Assembly: GCF_900603025.1 (NCBI RefSeq)
Contig: NZ_LR026975.1
Span: forward strand, 4,464,001-4,528,000
Length of the DNA stretch: 64,000 nt
From: Mycolicibacterium hassiacum DSM 44199
GTDB taxonomy: Bacteria > Actinomycetota > Actinomycetes > Mycobacteriales > Mycobacteriaceae
Direction: 5' to 3'
In this document: positions 62,441-64,000 of the stretch, in pieces
Position numbering within the stretch: position 1 is the first letter of the stretch
Layout of the letters: the number at the start of each line of letters is the position of its first letter
The notes under the pieces: model-generated
What the model was told of the DNA's origin: nothing
What the model saw: only the letters and a program-made list of their open reading frames with translations
Database searches by the model: none
Translations under genes and position numbers: made by a program

Positions 62441-64000
62441 CGAAGGACGCCACGACCGATCGGCCGACGACGCTCCGACGGGGCGCCCGGCTGACGGCGT
62501 GAGCGCTGTCCGGCCGGCCCGCCGCCCCCCGCGACCCGAATCCGCGACCGGGCGGTCCGGCGGCCCGGGGGCCCGTCCGCTGCCACCCGACGACCGGCGT
62601 ACCTCGGTGCTGCCGCCGGTGCGTGACGAGGTGCCGCCGCACCTGCGCGACCCGATCGACGTGGTCAAGGCCGCGCTCGACGGCACCCCGGCGAAGAAGG
62701 CCCCGGCCACGAAGGCCGCCGCACCGCCGGCGCCGCCGCGCCGCCCCGGTGGGCGGTCCAAGGCCGCACCGCGCCCGGAGGGCCGCCGCGGCAGGGTCAA
62801 CTGGCGCTGGGTACGCCGCGGGATCGTCGCCGCCGCGATCGCGATGATCGTGCTGCCGATCATCACGTTCGCGATGGCCTACATGATCGTCGAGGTGCCC
62901 CGCCCCGGTGACATCCGCACCAACCAGGTGTCGACGATCCTGGCCAGCGACGGCAGCGAGCTGGCGAAAATCGTTCCGCCCGAAGGGAACCGGATCGACG
63001 TCACGATCGACCAGATCCCGGTGCAGGTGCGCAACGCGGTGATGGCCGCCGAGGACCGCGACTTCTACAGCAACCCGGGCTTCTCGATCACCGGGTTCCT
63101 GCGGGCGATCAAGAACAACCTGTTCGGCGGCGATCTGCAGGGCGGGTCGACGATCACCCAGCAGTACGTCAAGAACGCGCTGGTGGGCTCGGAGCGCTCC
63201 GGGCTGGGCGGCCTGCTGCGCAAGGCCAAGGAGCTGGTCATCTCGACGAAGATGGCCGGGCAGTGGCCCAAAGACGAAGTGCTGCAGTCGTATCTGAACA
63301 TCATCTACTTCGGCCGCGGCAGCTACGGGGTGGCGGCGGCGTCCAAGGCGTACTTCGACAAACGGGTCGAGGACCTGACCGTCGCCGAGGGGGCGCTGCT
63401 GGCCGCGTTGATCCAGCAGCCGTCGGGGCTGGATCCGGCGGTCGATCCGGAGGGCGCGCGGGAACGCTGGAACTGGGTGCTCGACGGCATGGTCGAGATC
63501 GGCGCGCTCACACCCCAGGAGCGCGCCGCCCAGGTGTTCCCGGAGACGGTGCCGCCCGATCTGGCCCGCCAGGCGATTCAGACCGTCGGGCCCAACGGGC
63601 TGATCCAGCGGCAGGTGCAGCAGGAGCTGCTGGACCTGTTCGACATCACCGAACAGACCCTCAACACCGAGGGTCTCGAGATCACCACGACCATCGACCC
63701 GAAGGCGCAGCAGGCCGCCGTCGAGGCCGCCCGCAAGTACCTCGAGGGCCAGGACCCGGAGATGCGCACCGCGATCGTGTCGATCGATCCGCGCACCGGC
63801 GGGGTCAAGGCCTACTACGGCGGCGAGGACGCCAACGGCTTCGACTTCGCCCAGGCCGGGCTGCCGACCGGGTCGTCGTTCAAGGTGTTCGCACTGATCG
63901 CGGCCCTGGAGCAGGGCATGGGCCTGGGCACCCAGATCGACAGCTCGCCGCTGGAGGTCAACGGCATCAAGATCACCAACGTCGAGGGCGCGGGATGCGG
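62433..64000 (+). CDS. ponA1: Bifunctional class A penicillin-binding protein PonA1, 5' part
   Basis: Glycosyltransferase/transpeptidase; 522 codons are visible and the gene runs off the right edge. A cytosolic Pro/Arg-rich N-terminus of about 129 residues, a membrane helix (about 130-153) and a GT51 domain with catalytic E207 in AAEDRDFY and the GGSTITQQYVKN motif; the transpeptidase domain begins with S481 in GSSFK. GTG at 62433 is the in-frame start overlapping the previous gene; it keeps the long cytosolic tail, which in M. tuberculosis carries a phosphorylated Thr. The SxN and KTG motifs lie outside the window. Confidence 0.94.
   Translation, partial: MNNEGRHDRSADDAPTGRPADGVSAVRPARRPPRPESATGRSGGPGARPLPPDDRRTSVLPPVRDEVPPHLRDPIDVVKAALDGTPAKKAPATKAAAPPAPPRRPGGRSKAAPRPEGRRGRVNWRWVRRGIVAAAIAMIVLPIITFAMAYMIVEVPRPGDIRTNQVSTILASDGSELAKIVPPEGNRIDVTIDQIPVQVRNAVMAAEDRDFYSNPGFSITGFLRAIKNNLFGGDLQGGSTITQQYVKNALVGSERSGLGGLLRKAKELVISTKMAGQWPKDEVLQSYLNIIYFGRGSYGVAAASKAYFDKRVEDLTVAEGALLAALIQQPSGLDPAVDPEGARERWNWVLDGMVEIGALTPQERAAQVFPETVPPDLARQAIQTVGPNGLIQRQVQQELLDLFDITEQTLNTEGLEITTTIDPKAQQAAVEAARKYLEGQDPEMRTAIVSIDPRTGGVKAYYGGEDANGFDFAQAGLPTGSSFKVFALIAALEQGMGLGTQIDSSPLEVNGIKITNVEGAGC

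Overview
The window is 64 kb of high-G+C actinobacterial chromosome around the replication origin of a Mycobacterium/Mycolicibacterium. Support comes from the dnaA-dnaN-gnd-recF-DUF721-gyrB-gyrA order, the parAB/parS block, the pstP-rodA-pbpA-pknA-pknB operon, CwsA, CrgA, CwlM and SigM/anti-SigM. The layout (fhaB to dnaA to pcnA, then the leuS-to-ponA1 block in opposite relative orientation, and a gnd gene between dnaN and recF) is, from memory, that of rapid growers such as M. smegmatis rather than M. tuberculosis. The glucosylglycerate hydrolase at 52023-53363 has the length (446 aa) and acidic catalytic positions (D43, D182, E419) I recall for the M. hassiacum enzyme, so a thermotolerant rapid grower close to that species is a reasonable guess, not proven.

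Region by region. 1-7884: end of fhaB, then the PP2C phosphatase, SEDS polymerase, PBP and two Ser/Thr kinases, each joined to the next by a 4-nt ATGA overlap. 7868-11442: trpG, a DUF881 protein, crgA, a PH-like membrane protein, ppiA and cwsA, with a cluster of three DnaA boxes outside the origin. 11465-11766: tRNA-Ala and tRNA-Ile flanking a 40-codon gene. 11866-23770: DUF3566, gyrA, gyrB, DUF721, recF, gnd, dnaN, oriC, dnaA, all on the minus strand. 23771-30964, plus strand: rpmH, rnpA, yidD, yidC, jag, rsmG, parA, parB and a conserved protein; four perfect parS sites lie inside rsmG and parA. 31084-42487, minus strand: cwlM, trxA, trxB, anti-sigma, sigM, murJ-pseudokinase, a secreted/membrane protein and a NUDIX hydrolase. 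42573-48002: pcnA, an aspartate-rich repeat protein, an MFS protein, YqgE/AlgH, a small membrane protein and Mtc28. 48252-53820: leuS, a coupled small ORF and SDR, glucosylglycerate hydrolase, MarR. 53918-60848, minus strand: amino-acid ABC transporter with a binding-protein/permease fusion, GntR, LLM oxidoreductase, alpha/beta hydrolase, ino1, PadR. 61008-64000: DUF1707 membrane protein, zinc-ribbon protein, start of ponA1.

Functionally the window combines replication initiation and topology, chromosome segregation, and PknA/PknB-controlled elongation and septation of the cell wall (RodA, PbpA, CwlM, MurJ, CrgA, CwsA, PonA1). A redox/sigma module (SigM, anti-SigM, TrxB-TrxA) sits between them; trxB has a good SigH-type promoter. 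No mobile elements, CRISPR arrays, prophage or rRNA genes were seen. I found no clearly new multi-gene system. The best leads are the ectopic DnaA-box cluster, the aspartate-rich repeat protein, the transporter fusion, the nested hairpin with a near-parS loop, and the small coupled ORFs.
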